NCBI RefSeq assembly: GCF_029635795.1
Contig: NZ_CP114280.1
Span: 1,178,001-1,242,000, forward strand
Source of the DNA: Dickeya lacustris
Lineage (GTDB): Bacteria; Pseudomonadota; Gammaproteobacteria; Enterobacterales; Enterobacteriaceae
Reading direction: 5' to 3'
Length of the DNA: 64,000 nucleotides
The notes under the pieces were generated by a model that worked only from the letters and a program-made list of their open reading frames with translations, ran no database searches and was not told where the DNA came from. Positions 63,426 to 64,000 of this stretch are shown in pieces; position 1 is the first letter of the stretch; every line of letters begins with the position of its first letter. Made by a program: the position numbers and the translations under genes.

Positions 63426-64000
63426 CTATTTAAGGGTGCGGACAAATTCCCCCGGCGTGATGCCGATTGCGCGTTTGAAATGGCGGTTGAAATGGCTTTG
63501 GTCGGAAAAGCCGCAGCGGGAGGCCACGTCTGACAGGCTGACACCGTTAATCAGCAATGAGCGAGCCTGACGCAAGCGCGCCTGAATCAGGTAAGCATGC
63601 GGCGGCATGCCGATGAGTGACTTGAATTGCCGGAGAAAATGCCACGGGCTGAGGCCAGCCATCTGCGCCAGTTGCAGCAGGCTGGTATCTTGCTCCGGGC
63701 ACTCATCAAGCCAGCGCTTTGCGCGCAAAATGGCGGGCGTCGCCTGCGCCAGGGCCCGACCATCTGCTGGCGTCTTGCTATAGCGCATCATCAGCCAGCT
63801 CAGTGAAGAAAACAGCAGCGTCTCTTTGAACAGGCTGTTGTCAGCCTGTGATAGCAAGGTAAAAGCCAGCCGTAACTGGGCTGACAGACCGGGGTCATGC
63901 ACGACGGCATCGGGAAACCAGGGGGTGCTGCCTTGCGGTATGCGCAGGTCACGCGACAGATGGCATAACAATGCCGGTGACGGATAGATAGCGCGATAGG
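63426..64000 (-). CDS. AraC-family transcriptional regulator, N-terminus outside window
   Basis: The frame is open to the window edge, so the 5' end is missing. The visible 191 codons include the C-terminal double helix-turn-helix: L-A-Q-M-A-G-L-S-P-W-H-F-L-R-Q-F-K and S-D-V-A-S-R-C-G-F-S-D-Q-S-H-F-N-R-H-F-K-R-A-I-G-I-T-P-G-E-F, the AraC signature. The upstream part is probably a cupin-type sensor domain. Adjacent, same-strand azlCD suggests control of amino-acid export. Confidence 0.88.
   Translation of the reverse strand, partial: YRAIYPSPALLCHLSRDLRIPQGSTPWFPDAVVHDPGLSAQLRLAFTLLSQADNSLFKETLLFSSLSWLMMRYSKTPADGRALAQATPAILRAKRWLDECPEQDTSLLQLAQMAGLSPWHFLRQFKSLIGMPPHAYLIQARLRQARSLLINGVSLSDVASRCGFSDQSHFNRHFKRAIGITPGEFVRTLK

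Overview
The window looks like a chromosomal segment of a soft-rot enterobacterium, most likely Dickeya or a close relative such as Musicola. The grounds are a complete chrysobactin-type catecholate siderophore locus (fct-cbsCEBAP / cbsH-mbtH-cbsF), two Svx/AvrXca-like secreted proteins, a Nep1-like necrosis protein, the end of a type II secretion prepilin peptidase gene (outO), and the enterobacterial core block mlaA-fadL-yfcZ-fadIJ-sixA-smrB-prmB-aroC-mepA-yfcA-epmC-yfcL. Species was not assigned, and no search could be run.

Layout. 1-1.7 kb: outO 3' end, a 24-codon YpdK-like membrane peptide gene, and an RBBP9-like serine hydrolase. 1.8-25.2 kb: siderophore synthesis, export and uptake. 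The minus-strand operon fct-cbsCEBAP makes and activates 2,3-dihydroxybenzoate (DHB) and encodes the outer-membrane receptor. The divergent plus-strand operon encodes a Fes-like esterase, an MbtH protein and a two-module NRPS (C-A-T-E-C-A-T-TE), whose second pocket reads as serine and whose first fits lysine. FepD/FepG/FepC-like import genes, an EntS-like exporter and a FepB-like lipoprotein follow. Fur-box-like sites lie in both divergent promoter regions. 25.7-32.1 kb: tandem svx paralogues, a P4-type acid phosphatase lipoprotein and nip.

32.5-43.7 kb: an 11.2-kb P4-like satellite in the 3' end of tRNA-Arg(CCU). It carries AlpA, an unknown 285-aa protein, a P2-type major capsid protein, a protease-only gpO, Ash/Icd-like genes, an alpha-like TOPRIM/DUF927 primase-helicase, a 12-copy iteron field, an Ogr/Delta zinc finger and a P4-type integrase. 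Between Ogr and the integrase sits AT-rich cargo: a SLATT membrane protein and a reverse transcriptase in a start-stop overlap. A short segment just upstream of the pair can fold into a closed multi-branched RNA. I regard this RNA + SLATT + RT unit as the most interesting element here, a probable anti-phage reverse-transcriptase system.

43.7-57.7 kb is core chromosome. fadL has an in-frame amber codon at position 32 and is annotated as a pseudogene. 57.7-62.2 kb is a LysR-ALDH-DJ-1-GST-Ohr group that looks like an electrophile/peroxide stress set. 62.3-64 kb holds azlCD and a truncated AraC-type regulator gene at the edge.

A recurring oddity is short degenerate tandem duplications (units of 13-18 bp, 2-5 copies) at many gene borders, including one in frame in the tail of sixA.
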